From the NCBI RefSeq assembly GCF_900010755.1, contig NZ_CZJT01000081.1:124001-188000 (forward strand): a stretch of 64,000 nt of DNA, written 5' to 3'. The notes below the pieces were generated by a model. The model saw only the letters and a list, made by a program, of their open reading frames with translations. It ran no database searches and had not been told where the DNA came from. The position numbers and the translations under genes are program-made. Positions 7,397-16,510 of this stretch are shown here, piece by piece; position 1 is the stretch's first letter; the number at the start of each line of letters is the position of its first letter. This DNA is from Paeniglutamicibacter antarcticus. Lineage in GTDB: Bacteria; Actinomycetota; Actinomycetes; Actinomycetales; Micrococcaceae.

Positions 7397-9987
7397 ACGA
7401 GGTTTTCCCCGGCGTCCCGGCGGCCTATTCCCGCCGCGTCCAGGTTCCCTCCACCAGTGCCGTTGATCCCGCGGGCAGCAGCCACCAATGGCACCTGCTG
7501 GATAACGAAGCGGAGCTGGCCCAGCGGGGCATCACCCCGCTGGGGACGCTGCTGTGTGTGCACGGCAACCCCACGTGGTCCTACCTGTGGCGTGGCTTGC
7601 TGAACCATGTCTCAACCAACCAGCTGCCCTGGCGTGTGGTGGCGGTGGACCAACTGGACATGGGCTTTTCCGAACGCACCGGGGTCTTCCGCCGGCTGGC
7701 GGACCGGGTCAACGACCTGGGCGACCTGACCCGGGCGCTGGGGCTCGACGGGGATGTCACAACCGTTGGCCACGACTGGGGCGGGATCATTTCGCTGGGC
7801 TGGGCGGTGGCCCACCCTGACCAACTGGCACACGTGGTGCTCACCAACACGGCTGTGCACCCCGCGGGCTTTGAACTTCCGGCGGCGCTGCGCCTGGCCT
7901 CCCACCCGGCAGTGCACGGCTGGGGCACCCAAAGCACCGACGCGTTCCTGCGCGTCACGTATTCCCTGGCACGGCCTGCCCTGGAACCAGAGGTCCGCAA
8001 GGCCTTCATGGAACCGTATGCCAACGCTTCAAGGCGCACCGGCGTGGGAAACTTCGTGGCCGACATCCCCTTCACCGAAGACCACCCGAGCCGTCCGGCC
8101 CTGGACGCCATCTCCGAGGGCATCCGTGCGCTGCAGGTCCCCGCGCTGCTGCTCTGGGGCCCGCAGGACCCGGTGTTCTCCGACCGCTATCTGCGCGATT
8201 TGATCTTCCGGCTCCCCCGCGCAGCCGTGCACCGCTTCGAGGGCGCCGGCCATCTGCTGCCCGAGGACCGCGATATCTCCACGACGATCTTTGACTGGCT
8301 GGCAATCCCGGACAAGACCGCTGAACCCGAGCGGGCCCAAGCGGCAAGCGACTACCGCCCGATGCTTGCCGAACTCGATGCACGCACTCAAGACACCAGC
8401 ACCGCGGTGGTGGACATCAACCCGCCACGCTCCCTGACCTGGGCCGGGCTGGGCCAACGGGTGGATTCACTGGCCCGAGGCCTGGCCGGGATCGGGGTCA
8501 AACCCGGTGACCGGGTCAACCTGTTGGTGCCTCCGGGGATCGAGCTGACCTCGCTGATCTATGCCTGCCTGCGCTTGGGCGCGGTGATAGTCGTTGCGGA
8601 TGCAGGACTTGGCACCAGGGGTTTGGGCCGCGCCATCCGCGGCGCCGGACCTGCCTACCTCATTGGTATCGACAGGGCCCTGACCGGTGCCAAGGTCCTG
8701 GGCTGGCCCGGAATCCGGATCGCCGTTGAAGCGATGCCGGCAGCCAAGCGCAGGCTGCTCGGGGTCCGGCACACCATCCCCGAACTGCTGGCGCACGGCG
8801 CCGCCACCGCCGAATCCGGGCAGCCCAACGGGTTTACCGCGGCCGACCCGGATGCGGATGCCGCGGTGCTCTTCACCTCGGGTTCCACCGGCCCGGCCAA
8901 GGGCGTGGTGTACACCCACCGGCAGCTTGCCGCGATGCGCGACACCCTGCGCGAAACCTACAACCTGAAGGCCGGCTCGGCACTGGTCGCGGGGTTCGCA
9001 CCCTTCGCCCTGCTGGGCCCCGCCTTGGGAGCCACCTCGGTGACACCTGACATGGACGTCACGGCCCCGCGCACACTCACCGCCACGGCGCTGGCCGATG
9101 CGGCGGCAGCGGTGTCCGCCACCACCGTGTTCGCGTCCCCGGCGGCCCTGGCCAACGTGTTGGAAACCTCCGGTGCCTTGAATGGATCCCAACGCAAGGT
9201 GCTCGAAGGGATTTCATTGATGCTTTCGGCCGGGGCCCCGATCCCCGAGCCATTGCTGGCCAGGGTGCAGGAGCTGGTGCCCAGGGCGCGGGTGCACACC
9301 CCCTACGGGATGACCGAGGCGCTGCCGGTGACCGATATCGATCTTGAAGGCATTCGTGCCGCAGGACCCGGCAACGGGGTCTGCGTGGGAACCGCCGTCG
9401 CCGGGGCGCAGGTGGCCATTGCCGTGCTGGATTCCTCCGGGAATGCAGGCGACCAGCCCGAAACTACAGCCAACCGCACGGGTGAGATCCTGGTGCGCGC
9501 CCCGCACGTGAAGGACCGTTATGACAGGCTCTGGATCACCGAGCAATTGAGCACCTCCGTTCCCGGCTGGCACCGCACCGGGGACGTGGGGCACTTCGAT
9601 GAGGCCGGACGCCTCTGGGTAGAGGGCAGGCTGGGCCACGTGTTGAGCACGGTGAACGGCCCCACCACACCCGTGGCGGCCGAGCAGGCAGCCGAATCCG
9701 TGCCCGGGGCGGGCCGTGCGGCACTGGTCGGGGTGGGACCTGCGGGCACCCAGGCCCCGGTTCTCGTGATGGAATCCATTCCGCCGGCCCGCCGTGCCGG
9801 GCCGGCACCGGCGGACCTGGCCCACGCGGTGCGTGCCGCGGTGGCAGCCACCGGAACCCGGGTTTCGGCGGTGCTGTTGGTCCCCGGCCTGCCCACCGAC
9901 ATCCGGCACAACTCAAAGATCGATCGCAGTGCGCTGGCGGCCTGGGCCACCACCACGCTGGCCGGGGGAAGGATCCGCAAGCCGTGA
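7393..9987 (+). CDS. oleBC: OleBC fusion: beta-lactone decarboxylase and synthetase
   Basis: This 864-residue protein joins two enzymes of alkene synthesis. Residues about 1-305 are OleB, an alpha/beta hydrolase of the haloalkane dehalogenase type that removes CO2 from a beta-lactone to give the cis-alkene; it shows HGNPTW at 57-62 and the nucleophile Asp128 in GHDWGG, with a candidate His in GAGHLLPED. Residues about 330-864 are OleC, an AMP-ligase-fold beta-lactone synthetase, with the ATP loop FTSGSTGPAKG near 493-503 and YGMTEA near 636. OleB and OleC are separate in Xanthomonas and Shewanella but fused in actinobacteria. The GTG start overlaps the oleA stop (GTGA), implying coupled translation. 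Confidence 0.95.
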   Translation: MNEVFPGVPAAYSRRVQVPSTSAVDPAGSSHQWHLLDNEAELAQRGITPLGTLLCVHGNPTWSYLWRGLLNHVSTNQLPWRVVAVDQLDMGFSERTGVFRRLADRVNDLGDLTRALGLDGDVTTVGHDWGGIISLGWAVAHPDQLAHVVLTNTAVHPAGFELPAALRLASHPAVHGWGTQSTDAFLRVTYSLARPALEPEVRKAFMEPYANASRRTGVGNFVADIPFTEDHPSRPALDAISEGIRALQVPALLLWGPQDPVFSDRYLRDLIFRLPRAAVHRFEGAGHLLPEDRDISTTIFDWLAIPDKTAEPERAQAASDYRPMLAELDARTQDTSTAVVDINPPRSLTWAGLGQRVDSLARGLAGIGVKPGDRVNLLVPPGIELTSLIYACLRLGAVIVVADAGLGTRGLGRAIRGAGPAYLIGIDRALTGAKVLGWPGIRIAVEAMPAAKRRLLGVRHTIPELLAHGAATAESGQPNGFTAADPDADAAVLFTSGSTGPAKGVVYTHRQLAAMRDTLRETYNLKAGSALVAGFAPFALLGPALGATSVTPDMDVTAPRTLTATALADAAAAVSATTVFASPAALANVLETSGALNGSQRKVLEGISLMLSAGAPIPEPLLARVQELVPRARVHTPYGMTEALPVTDIDLEGIRAAGPGNGVCVGTAVAGAQVAIAVLDSSGNAGDQPETTANRTGEILVRAPHVKDRYDRLWITEQLSTSVPGWHRTGDVGHFDEAGRLWVEGRLGHVLSTVNGPTTPVAAEQAAESVPGAGRAALVGVGPAGTQAPVLVMESIPPARRAGPAPADLAHAVRAAVAATGTRVSAVLLVPGLPTDIRHNSKIDRSALAAWATTTLAGGRIRKP

Positions 9988-11000
9988 GCACCCAAGAACC
10001 CTTACAGGTCCCCCGCCGCGTTCTGGTCACCGGTGCCAGTGGCCTGCTCGGCGGGGCCGTGGCCGGCCTGCTGCGCACCAAGGGCCACCACGTGCGCACG
10101 TTCCAACGCCGCCCTTCGAGTGCCTCCACCGACGAGGTGCTGGGCTCGCTGATCGATCCCGCCGCGGTGCGCCGCGCCGTGGAAGGCATGGATGCGGTGA
10201 TCCACCTGGCCGCGAAGGTTTCCTTCACCGGCTCCTGGCATGATTTCGTGGCAACCAACACCACCGGCACCAACACGCTGCTGGAGGCGTCCGCGGATGC
10301 CGGAGTCCGGGACCTGGTCTTCGTTTCTTCCCCGTCCGTCGCGCACTTCGGCGAGCCACTGGCAGGTGCCGGGGCGGGAACCGCGGATCCGGAACGGGCC
10401 CGCGGGAACTATGCACGTTCCAAGGCCTCCGCGGAGCTCAATGCCCTGGCCCGGGATTCACCGGGGTTCCGGGTCACGGCCATCAGGCCGCACGTGGTCT
10501 GGGGACCGGGCGACACCCAACTGGTGGAGCGCGTGATCGAGCGGGCCGCCGGCGGACGGCTTCCGTTGCTGGACGGCGGGGCGGCGCTGATCGACACCAC
10601 CTACATTGACAATGCAGCCAGCGCCATCGTCCGCGGGCTCGAACGCATGGAACACGCCCACGGGCGTGCCCTGGTCATCACCAACGGGGAACCGCGCCCG
10701 GTGGGTGAATTGATAGCGGGCATCTGCCAGGCAGGCGGTGCGCCCGTACCCAGGCTCAGCGTCCCGGGCTGGCTGGCCCGCGGTGCGGGTTCGGTCATTG
10801 AACGCGTGTGGCTGGCTGCCGGGAAACGGAACCTGGTGTACGACGAGCCTCCCATGACCAGATTCCTGGCCGAACAGCTCTCCACCGCGCATTGGTTCGA
10901 CCAGCGTGAAACCCGCGAGGTGCTTGACTGGACCCCCGATGTTTCACTTGACGAGGGCTTGATCCGTCTCGCCGCCCACTACGGCGGCACGCGGCCCTAG
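9984..11000 (+). CDS. oleD: OleD, NADPH-dependent 2-alkyl-3-keto acid reductase
   Basis: OleD reduces the 2-alkyl-3-keto acid made by OleA to the 2-alkyl-3-hydroxy acid used by OleC. The 338-residue protein is an extended short-chain dehydrogenase with the Rossmann motif TGASGLLGG near residues 15-23, the catalytic YARSK segment near 138-142 and the helper Ser in FVSSPS. It begins with GTG overlapping the oleBC stop (GTGA), so all three ole genes form one translationally coupled operon. A strong terminator follows directly. The order oleA-oleBC-oleD is that of Micrococcus and related genera. Confidence 0.93.
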   Translation: MSTQEPLQVPRRVLVTGASGLLGGAVAGLLRTKGHHVRTFQRRPSSASTDEVLGSLIDPAAVRRAVEGMDAVIHLAAKVSFTGSWHDFVATNTTGTNTLLEASADAGVRDLVFVSSPSVAHFGEPLAGAGAGTADPERARGNYARSKASAELNALARDSPGFRVTAIRPHVVWGPGDTQLVERVIERAAGGRLPLLDGGAALIDTTYIDNAASAIVRGLERMEHAHGRALVITNGEPRPVGELIAGICQAGGAPVPRLSVPGWLARGAGSVIERVWLAAGKRNLVYDEPPMTRFLAEQLSTAHWFDQRETREVLDWTPDVSLDEGLIRLAAHYGGTRP

Positions 11001-11017
11001 CCGGCCGCACACACGAA

Positions 11018-11062
11018 ATCGGGGCCGGGGTGAGCATCATGCCTGCTCTCCCCGGCCCCGAT
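11018..11062. terminator. Bidirectional terminator between oleD and glnB
   Basis: A perfect 13-bp stem (ATCGGGGCCGGGG paired with CCCCGGCCCCGAT) encloses a 19-base loop between the convergent oleD and glnB stops. Its place and GC-rich stem suit termination from both sides, though the T-runs are weak. Confidence 0.85.
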
Positions 11063-11068
11063 AGCCGT

Positions 11069-11407
11069 TTACACTGCCGCCAGGCCGCGTTCTCCGGTGC
11101 GGACCCTGATCACTTCTTCGATCTGGCTGACCCAGATTTTTCCGTCACCCGCGTTGCCGGTGTTGGCCGTGGACACCAGGACGTCAAGGATGTCGTCACA
11201 CAGTGAGTCCTCTACCACCACCTCCAAGCGCACCTTGGGCAGCAGGTCCACCGTATATTCGGCTCCCCGGTACACCTGGGTGTGTCCGCGTTGGCGTCCG
11301 TAGCCGCTGGCTTGGCTGATGGTCATGCCCTGGACCCCGTAGGATTCCAGCGCCGACCGGATTTCGTCGGTCTTTTCCGGTCGGATGATTGCCGTCACGA
11401 GTTTCAT
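11069..11407 (-). CDS. glnB: Nitrogen regulatory protein PII
   Basis: PII is a trimeric sensor of ATP, ADP and 2-oxoglutarate that signals nitrogen state; this form (GlnK type) usually binds the ammonium channel AmtB and blocks it. The 112-residue protein has the standard length. The T-loop (about 37-55) carries Tyr51, the residue that GlnD adenylylates in actinobacteria, within the segment YRGAEYTVD, and the B-loop is seen near TGNAGDGKI. The start overlaps the amtB stop by four bases (ATGA), so the two are co-translated. No glnD follows; the next gene is convergent oleD. Confidence 0.97.
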   Translation of the reverse strand: MKLVTAIIRPEKTDEIRSALESYGVQGMTISQASGYGRQRGHTQVYRGAEYTVDLLPKVRLEVVVEDSLCDDILDVLVSTANTGNAGDGKIWVSQIEEVIRVRTGERGLAAV

Positions 11408-12741
11408 GCGTTGATCTTCTCCTTGGCAATGTCGTTCCCGGACAAGCTGTCTGCCTTTTTCAGGTGGGATGAGGTGGCCGGGTGCGGGACGAAGGAACCG
11501 CCCGTTCCCAATCCACCGAATTCGTATCCGGTTTCGGCATGCTGGGTGAGGTCCACGCCGGCGATCTCGTGCTCTTCGGAGACCCTGAATCCCATGGTCT
11601 TGTGGATGGCCAGGCCGATGATCGTTGTCATGATGGCGGTGAAGGCCATGACTATCACGCAGGCAACCAGCTGGGTCCAGAGCTGTCCAAAGCCTCCGCC
11701 GTAGAACAACCCGCCGCCTTCGCCGTCCACCGGCAGTGCAATGAATCCAAGGGCCACGGTGCCGATGATTCCCGAGACCAGGTGCACGCCAACCACGTCC
11801 AGCGAGTCATCGTAACCCCAGCGGTACTTCAGGCCCACGGCCAGTGCGGAAACCGCGCCGGCCACCAGGCCCAGGCCAATGGCTGCCACCGGGGAAATGT
11901 TGGCGCAGGCCGGGGTGATGGCCACCAGGCCGGCGACGATTCCGGAAGCTGCACCCAGCGAGGTGCTGTGTCCGTCGCGGATGCGCTCCACCAGGATCCA
12001 GCCCAACAGGGCCGCGGCCGGTGCGGCCAGGGTGTTGACCCAAATCAGGCCGGCCTCTTCGACAGTGCTTGCGGCCCCGCCATTAAATCCGAACCAACCG
12101 AACCAGAGCAGGGCTGCACCGAGCATCACCAGGGGGATGTTGTGCGGGCGCTGGCTGGGGTCCTTGCCGAATCCTCGGCGCTTGCCCAAGATCAGGGCCA
12201 GGATCAGGCCGGCGACGCCTGCGTTGATGTGTACAACGGTTCCGCCGGCGAAGTCGATGGCCTCACCGACCACCGAACCGATGGCGCCGTCGGCGCCCAG
12301 GATGCCGCCGCCCCAGATCCAGAAGGCAATCGGGGCATAGACCAGCGTGACCCACACGGGGACGAAGACCAACCAGGCACTGAACTTGGCGCGGTCCGCG
12401 ATGGCCCCGGAAATCAGTGCGACGGTGATGATGGCAAAGGTTGCCCCGTATCCGGCGGCAATCAAACCGTCGGTTCCAATCAGGGATTCCATGCCGAATC
12501 CATCGGCTGGGTTGCCGAAGAGCCCGCCAATGCTGGCTCCTCCGCCGGCCATCGAGTTACCCCAGAGCACCCAGACCACTGCGACCAGGGCCACCGCGGA
12601 GAAACTCATCATCATCATGTTCAAAACGCTCTTGGCACGGGTCATCCCGCCATAGAAGAACGCAAGTGCCGGTGTCATGAGCAGCACGAATGCGGCACAA
12701 ACCATCATCCACACTTGAGCGGTTGTCAGCTCCATGTCCAA
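11404..12741 (-). CDS. amtB: Ammonium transporter AmtB
   Basis: AmtB is a trimeric membrane channel for ammonium/ammonia. The 445-residue protein has about eleven membrane segments, an N-terminal stretch with FFYGGMTR, and the two pore histidines within GGTVVHINAG and VVGVHLVSG. The C-terminal tail (EEHEIAGVDLTQHAE) is the usual cytoplasmic region that senses PII. The start at 12741 has GGGAGG about 7 bases upstream. It leads the amtB-glnB operon, and a sequence matching the GlnR box lies 59-96 bases before its start, so induction under nitrogen limitation is likely. Confidence 0.97.
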   Translation of the reverse strand: MDMELTTAQVWMMVCAAFVLLMTPALAFFYGGMTRAKSVLNMMMMSFSAVALVAVVWVLWGNSMAGGGASIGGLFGNPADGFGMESLIGTDGLIAAGYGATFAIITVALISGAIADRAKFSAWLVFVPVWVTLVYAPIAFWIWGGGILGADGAIGSVVGEAIDFAGGTVVHINAGVAGLILALILGKRRGFGKDPSQRPHNIPLVMLGAALLWFGWFGFNGGAASTVEEAGLIWVNTLAAPAAALLGWILVERIRDGHSTSLGAASGIVAGLVAITPACANISPVAAIGLGLVAGAVSALAVGLKYRWGYDDSLDVVGVHLVSGIIGTVALGFIALPVDGEGGGLFYGGGFGQLWTQLVACVIVMAFTAIMTTIIGLAIHKTMGFRVSEEHEIAGVDLTQHAETGYEFGGLGTGGSFVPHPATSSHLKKADSLSGNDIAKEKINA

Positions 12742-12799
12742 CGCCTCCCGAAATCGATGGCGAGCATTTCTCGCCTTGATTCAAGAATCCACGTGCGGT

Positions 12800-12837
12800 G
12801 TTTCAGGTATTCCAGCACGGCGTTTCGCGGCGGTTAC
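12800..12837 (-). promoter_or_regulatory. Putative GlnR box upstream of amtB
   Basis: On the minus strand, reading toward amtB, the sequence is GTAAC, 6 bases, GAAAC, 6 bases, CTGGA, 6 bases, GAAAC. The Streptomyces GlnR consensus is gTnAC-n6-GaAAC repeated at 6-base spacing, so three of four elements match fully and the third is degenerate. The distance to the amtB start fits an activator site. Confidence 0.7.
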
Positions 12838-13239
12838 GGGAATCGCCGTGAAGTAAATGACTGGTGTCGTCAACATTGCGTGGAGGTTTCGTGCCCTTGT
12901 TGGAGCCCATGAAAAAGCTGTTTCTCGGCTAGTTCCAATTCCCGACAAAACCAACATCATCAGCCGCCTGTTCGAGCGGCCAGCTGTTCGCAATGGACAA
13001 TGTGCGAGCAGAGTCCCGCGCACTATGAACCACTTCGGTTTCTAACCTTCACCGCATAGGGTTCATAGAAGAATCAATACAAATTCTCGATCGCTTGCGC
13101 AAAGGACGACGCCGCTAATTTCAGGGACAGCCCAATGGCCCAGCATAGGCATGAACCGGCAGGTGAAGCATCCTTTGTTCTTTCGCAGAACCCCGAGGAC
13201 CAGCCAGCAGATCGCGAGCCGAACATCCGGGAGAACCAC
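12838..13239. other. Intergenic region before the family-4 glycosyltransferase
   Basis: This 400-base gap lies between the amtB control region and the plus-strand glycosyltransferase. Short open frames on both strands lack ribosome binding sites and recognisable protein. It must hold the promoter of the glycosyltransferase, but I cannot place it. Its composition is visibly less GC-rich than the ole operon. Confidence 0.4.
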
Positions 13240-15087
13240 ATGAATATTGCACCATCGGGAAATAGCCGTACTCAATTCTCACCAAGTAGACCTTCTGCTT
13301 CACTCGCAGGTTCCCGGCCAGCACTCATGGTGACGTGGGCGGTTGGAGAGAACTTTGGCGGCATGACGTCCATGTGCCTCAAGCGGGCAAGCCTCTTTCA
13401 TGAACGCGGTGTTCCCAGTGCAGTGGTTTCCTTCAATCCGTCCCCTAGATTTCAGGCGATCCAGTTAGACCTCATTACCAACAAACAGCTGCATCCGGAT
13501 GTCCCGGTCCTCAACCTCCACGAGTACTACGCCACCATTGGCGAACTGCCTGTGGGCCCGCAAACGAATCTTCTCGATCACCGGGAAGTTCAGTGGTCCC
13601 ACAAATCAACAACCCTGCGGGAATCCGACGGAACCGTCTTTTATGTCGACAGCGTTTCTCCGGGATCCGAGGCGTTTCTTCATCGGGAGTACCTGCGCTC
13701 CGACGGAAGCATCTATCTCACTGATTCAAAGTTGCCTGACCCGCGGAATCGTGAACGTGTACGTCGACAGTTGTGCCTTTTCGATACGAATCGTCAATTA
13801 CGCGGATCATTCCCAAGTGCCAGCCAACTGTATCGGCACTGGCTATCAGAATTAGTGGGAAACACTCCCACGGATATCATCGTCGACAGCAAGTATTCGG
13901 CAGGTTTTCTTTCCTCGTTTGACCATCCCCTTGCGACCAAGGCTTTCGTTTTCCACAGCACTCATGTGACCGCCGGTGCCAACCCGCTCAGCGGTGCACT
14001 GACGCCGTCACATGAGTCCATAATCGCGACGCGAGAGAATTGGGACGGTTTCATTTTCCTCACCGATTCGCAACGGAGGGCCTACCGCGCAAGATTCGAT
14101 GCGCCTGATAACACGCATGTGATCAGTAATCCCGTGGACGGCACCGCGGAACTACCTGACTTCCGGCTCAGGGACAGCAGCAAGGTCTTGCATGTGGGCC
14201 GCTTTACGCAAGGCAAGAACATCCCCGAGGTCATTGAAATTGTCAGTGAGGTACGCTCCAGTGGGGTTGATATCACCCTCGATCTCATTGGAGACGGTGA
14301 CCAGAAAGCGGTTCTCGAGACCGCGGTCAGCGAGCTGGGTCTGAGGGAAATCGTCAAGTTTCGTGGACATATTCACACGGTTTCGGATGAGTTGGCACAT
14401 GCGCGCGTACTCATGTTGTGCAGCAGATATGAGGGACAATCGCTTGCCATCCTGGAAGCGCAGGCAGCAGGTTGCGTCCCGGTTGCCTACGACGTTGATT
14501 TCGGCCCCAGGGATGTGATTGATCAGGAACTCACGGGATTCCTGATTCCATTCCAGGACAAGGAAGCTGCAGCGATAGCTGTCGCCCGTTTACTCACCGA
14601 CGATGCATTGTGCGAGTCCATGTCGCGTCAAGCCTTTGACTCGGCTAAGAACTACACGAGTGATGCAATCTTTGCCCAGTGGATCCAAGCCCTCGATGCT
14701 GGCAGGAAACTCCAGCCGAATCGACGCGCCATGGCTTCCCTCACTGCACGCCTGAGCTCTCTCAGCTTCCGCTCCGATGGAACATTGGAGGTTGAGATTT
14801 CCACGGAACTACATGGCGTGGAATTGACAGGCTTGCAGCTACTCATTTCTGAAGGGGGCGCCGCAGTCGCCAACGCTGTGACCTGCGAACCGTATATGGC
14901 GGACAACGAGAGATTCAGCTTTGTGGTTCCTGCCAAGCTACGAAAACTGATTCCCGGGGAAAAGCCGCTTGACCTGCATGTGCGGTTCGAATCCGAAGAC
15001 TTCCAAAGTACCGTGCGTTTAGGCACCCAAAAAAGATCTTCCGTGCTGCCATTCCTGACAAGTGACGGGAACCTGAGTATTAAATAG
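13240..15087 (+). CDS. Glycosyltransferase, TagE-like GT-B fold
   Basis: The 615-residue protein resembles poly(glycerol-phosphate) glucosyltransferases (TagE group, GT4). An N-terminal segment has a typical glycine-rich loop (VGENFGG), a long middle part carries the acceptor domain, and the donor-binding half (about 310-480) holds LHVGRFTQGKN, the segment YEGQSLAILEAQAAG with the E-x7-E motif, and PVAYDVDFGPRD. About 120 further residues follow as a beta-rich tail. The ATG at 13240 has GGAG 8 bases upstream; an in-frame start at 13135 would add 35 residues that look non-coding. Sitting alone between amtB and ftsY, it likely decorates the wall polymer made by the cluster at 28087-44408. Confidence 0.82.
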   Translation: MNIAPSGNSRTQFSPSRPSASLAGSRPALMVTWAVGENFGGMTSMCLKRASLFHERGVPSAVVSFNPSPRFQAIQLDLITNKQLHPDVPVLNLHEYYATIGELPVGPQTNLLDHREVQWSHKSTTLRESDGTVFYVDSVSPGSEAFLHREYLRSDGSIYLTDSKLPDPRNRERVRRQLCLFDTNRQLRGSFPSASQLYRHWLSELVGNTPTDIIVDSKYSAGFLSSFDHPLATKAFVFHSTHVTAGANPLSGALTPSHESIIATRENWDGFIFLTDSQRRAYRARFDAPDNTHVISNPVDGTAELPDFRLRDSSKVLHVGRFTQGKNIPEVIEIVSEVRSSGVDITLDLIGDGDQKAVLETAVSELGLREIVKFRGHIHTVSDELAHARVLMLCSRYEGQSLAILEAQAAGCVPVAYDVDFGPRDVIDQELTGFLIPFQDKEAAAIAVARLLTDDALCESMSRQAFDSAKNYTSDAIFAQWIQALDAGRKLQPNRRAMASLTARLSSLSFRSDGTLEVEISTELHGVELTGLQLLISEGGAAVANAVTCEPYMADNERFSFVVPAKLRKLIPGEKPLDLHVRFESEDFQSTVRLGTQKRSSVLPFLTSDGNLSIK

Positions 15088-15214
15088 TCCCCCTTGGCTC
15101 CTTCGAACTGCTGCGAGACTTGCATCCGGTCCTGGACACGTGGTCTTTAGTGTTCCACCCGGGCAAAAAATTTCGGCCCCGCCTACCGAGCGGCTACGTC
15201 GAATTGGAACCAAA

Positions 15215-15244
15215 AAGTGGCCACGGCTTGTGCCGTGGCCACTT
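15215..15244 (-). terminator. Rho-independent terminator of ftsY
   Basis: A 13-bp perfect stem (AAGTGGCCACGGC with GCCGTGGCCACTT) has a 4-base loop; on the minus strand it is followed by TTTTTGG. It lies 33 bases after the ftsY stop and may also stop the convergent glycosyltransferase gene. Confidence 0.88.
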
Positions 15245-15277
15245 AAAGGTTATTTCTGTGTTTGTGCAGGGCAGAGG

Positions 15278-16474
15278 CTAATCGAGCAGGGCGTCCACGA
15301 ATGCTTCAGCATCAAACGGTGCCAAATCATCCGGGCCTTCGCCCAGGCCAACCAGCTTCACCGGGACGCCGAGCTGGCGCTGAATGGCTACAACGATGCC
15401 GCCCTTGGCGGTGCCGTCCAGCTTGGTCAGCACGATTCCGGTGACGTTGACTACCTCGGAGAAGACCTTGGCCTGGTTCAGGCCGTTCTGCCCGGTGGTG
15501 GCGTCGAGTACCAACAGCACCTCGTCAACGGTTGCCTTCTTTTCGATGACGCGCTTGATCTTGCCAAGTTCGTCCATCAGGCCAACCTTGTTTTGCAGGC
15601 GTCCGGCGGTGTCAATCATGACAATGTCGACTTCCTGCTCGATGCCGGCAGTGACGGCCTCAAAGGCCACGGAGGCCGGGTCAGCGCCGTCGATGTCCGA
15701 CTTCACGGTCGGAACTCCCACACGGTCGCCCCAGGTGGCCAGCTGTTCGGCAGCGGCGGCACGGAAGGTGTCAGCCGCGCCCAGCAGCACGTCCTTGTCT
15801 TCGGCGACGAAAACGCGGGCCATTTTGCCGATGGTCGTGGTCTTACCCACGCCGTTGACGCCAACAACCATGATGACGTTGGGGCGGTCCGCGTGGCGAA
15901 CCGGAATGAAGTTGCGGTCCATGGAGGGATCAACGAGCTTGATGAGTTCTTCACGGAGCATGTCGTGGACCCGCTGCGGGTCCCGGCTTCCCTCAACCTT
16001 GACGCGCGCGCGCAGGGCGTCAACGAGTTCAAAGGTGGGTTCGGTACCCAAATCGGCCAACAGCAACGTCTCTTCGATTTCGTCCCAGACGTCTTCGTCG
16101 ATTTTGTCCTGGCTCAGCAGGGCCAGCAGGCCCTTGCCCAAAGCGTTGTTTGATTTGGTCAGGCGTGCCCGCAGGCGTGCCAGGCGGCCCTGCACGGGTT
16201 CCGGGACGTCCGTGGGGACGACAACCTTGGCGGCTGGTTCCTCAACCAGGTCGACAGTCGGCAGTTCCTGGATTTCGTCCGGGACTACAACCGACGGGGC
16301 TTCCGTGGTGGTTTCGGGCGTGGCAATAGTAGGTGCCGCGTCGTTGGCATCGCGCGGACCGGTGTACGTTCCCTTGGGAGCCTTGCGGCCGCGAACCAAG
16401 AAGAATGCAGCACCAAGACCGATGACGGCAACCACTGCGACTAGGACAATGATCAAAGTAGTTTGTTCAGACAC
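15278..16474 (-). CDS. ftsY: SRP receptor FtsY
   Basis: FtsY is the membrane-docked GTPase that receives Ffh-ribosome complexes at the translocon. The 398-residue protein starts with a hydrophobic segment (about residues 8-28), usual in actinobacteria, followed by a positively charged and then acidic linker (A domain, about 29-100), the N domain and the G domain with GVNGVGKTTT, DTAGRLQNK and TKLDGTAKGG. The C-terminus VGLGEGPDDLAPFDAEAFV is the family ending. It is followed by a strong terminator. In this genome other genes separate it from smc and from amtB, to which it is normally close. Confidence 0.98.
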   Translation of the reverse strand: MSEQTTLIIVLVAVVAVIGLGAAFFLVRGRKAPKGTYTGPRDANDAAPTIATPETTTEAPSVVVPDEIQELPTVDLVEEPAAKVVVPTDVPEPVQGRLARLRARLTKSNNALGKGLLALLSQDKIDEDVWDEIEETLLLADLGTEPTFELVDALRARVKVEGSRDPQRVHDMLREELIKLVDPSMDRNFIPVRHADRPNVIMVVGVNGVGKTTTIGKMARVFVAEDKDVLLGAADTFRAAAAEQLATWGDRVGVPTVKSDIDGADPASVAFEAVTAGIEQEVDIVMIDTAGRLQNKVGLMDELGKIKRVIEKKATVDEVLLVLDATTGQNGLNQAKVFSEVVNVTGIVLTKLDGTAKGGIVVAIQRQLGVPVKLVGLGEGPDDLAPFDAEAFVDALLD

Positions 16475-16500
16475 CGTTCTAGCTTCTCACACACTAAACT
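16473..16500 (+). promoter_or_regulatory. Putative promoter of the MFS gene
   Basis: TTGTTC (16473-16478) and TAAACT (16495-16500) are separated by 16 bases, with the ATG 10 bases after the -10 element. Transcription would start at or just before the start codon, giving a leaderless or very short leader mRNA. The -35 element touches the ftsY start codon on the other strand. Confidence 0.5.
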
Positions 16501-16510
16501 GGTGGCACTT

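Noticed and set aside
11482-12912. 476-codon open frame on the plus strand opposite amtB
   Set aside because: It lies antisense to a certain gene, has no ribosome binding site and a composition (His, Gln, Gly, Asp rich) typical of a shadow frame in GC-rich DNA.
13063-13324. Short minus-strand frames before the glycosyltransferase at 13240
   Set aside because: They overlap the real start of the glycosyltransferase, have no ribosome binding site and show no family likeness.
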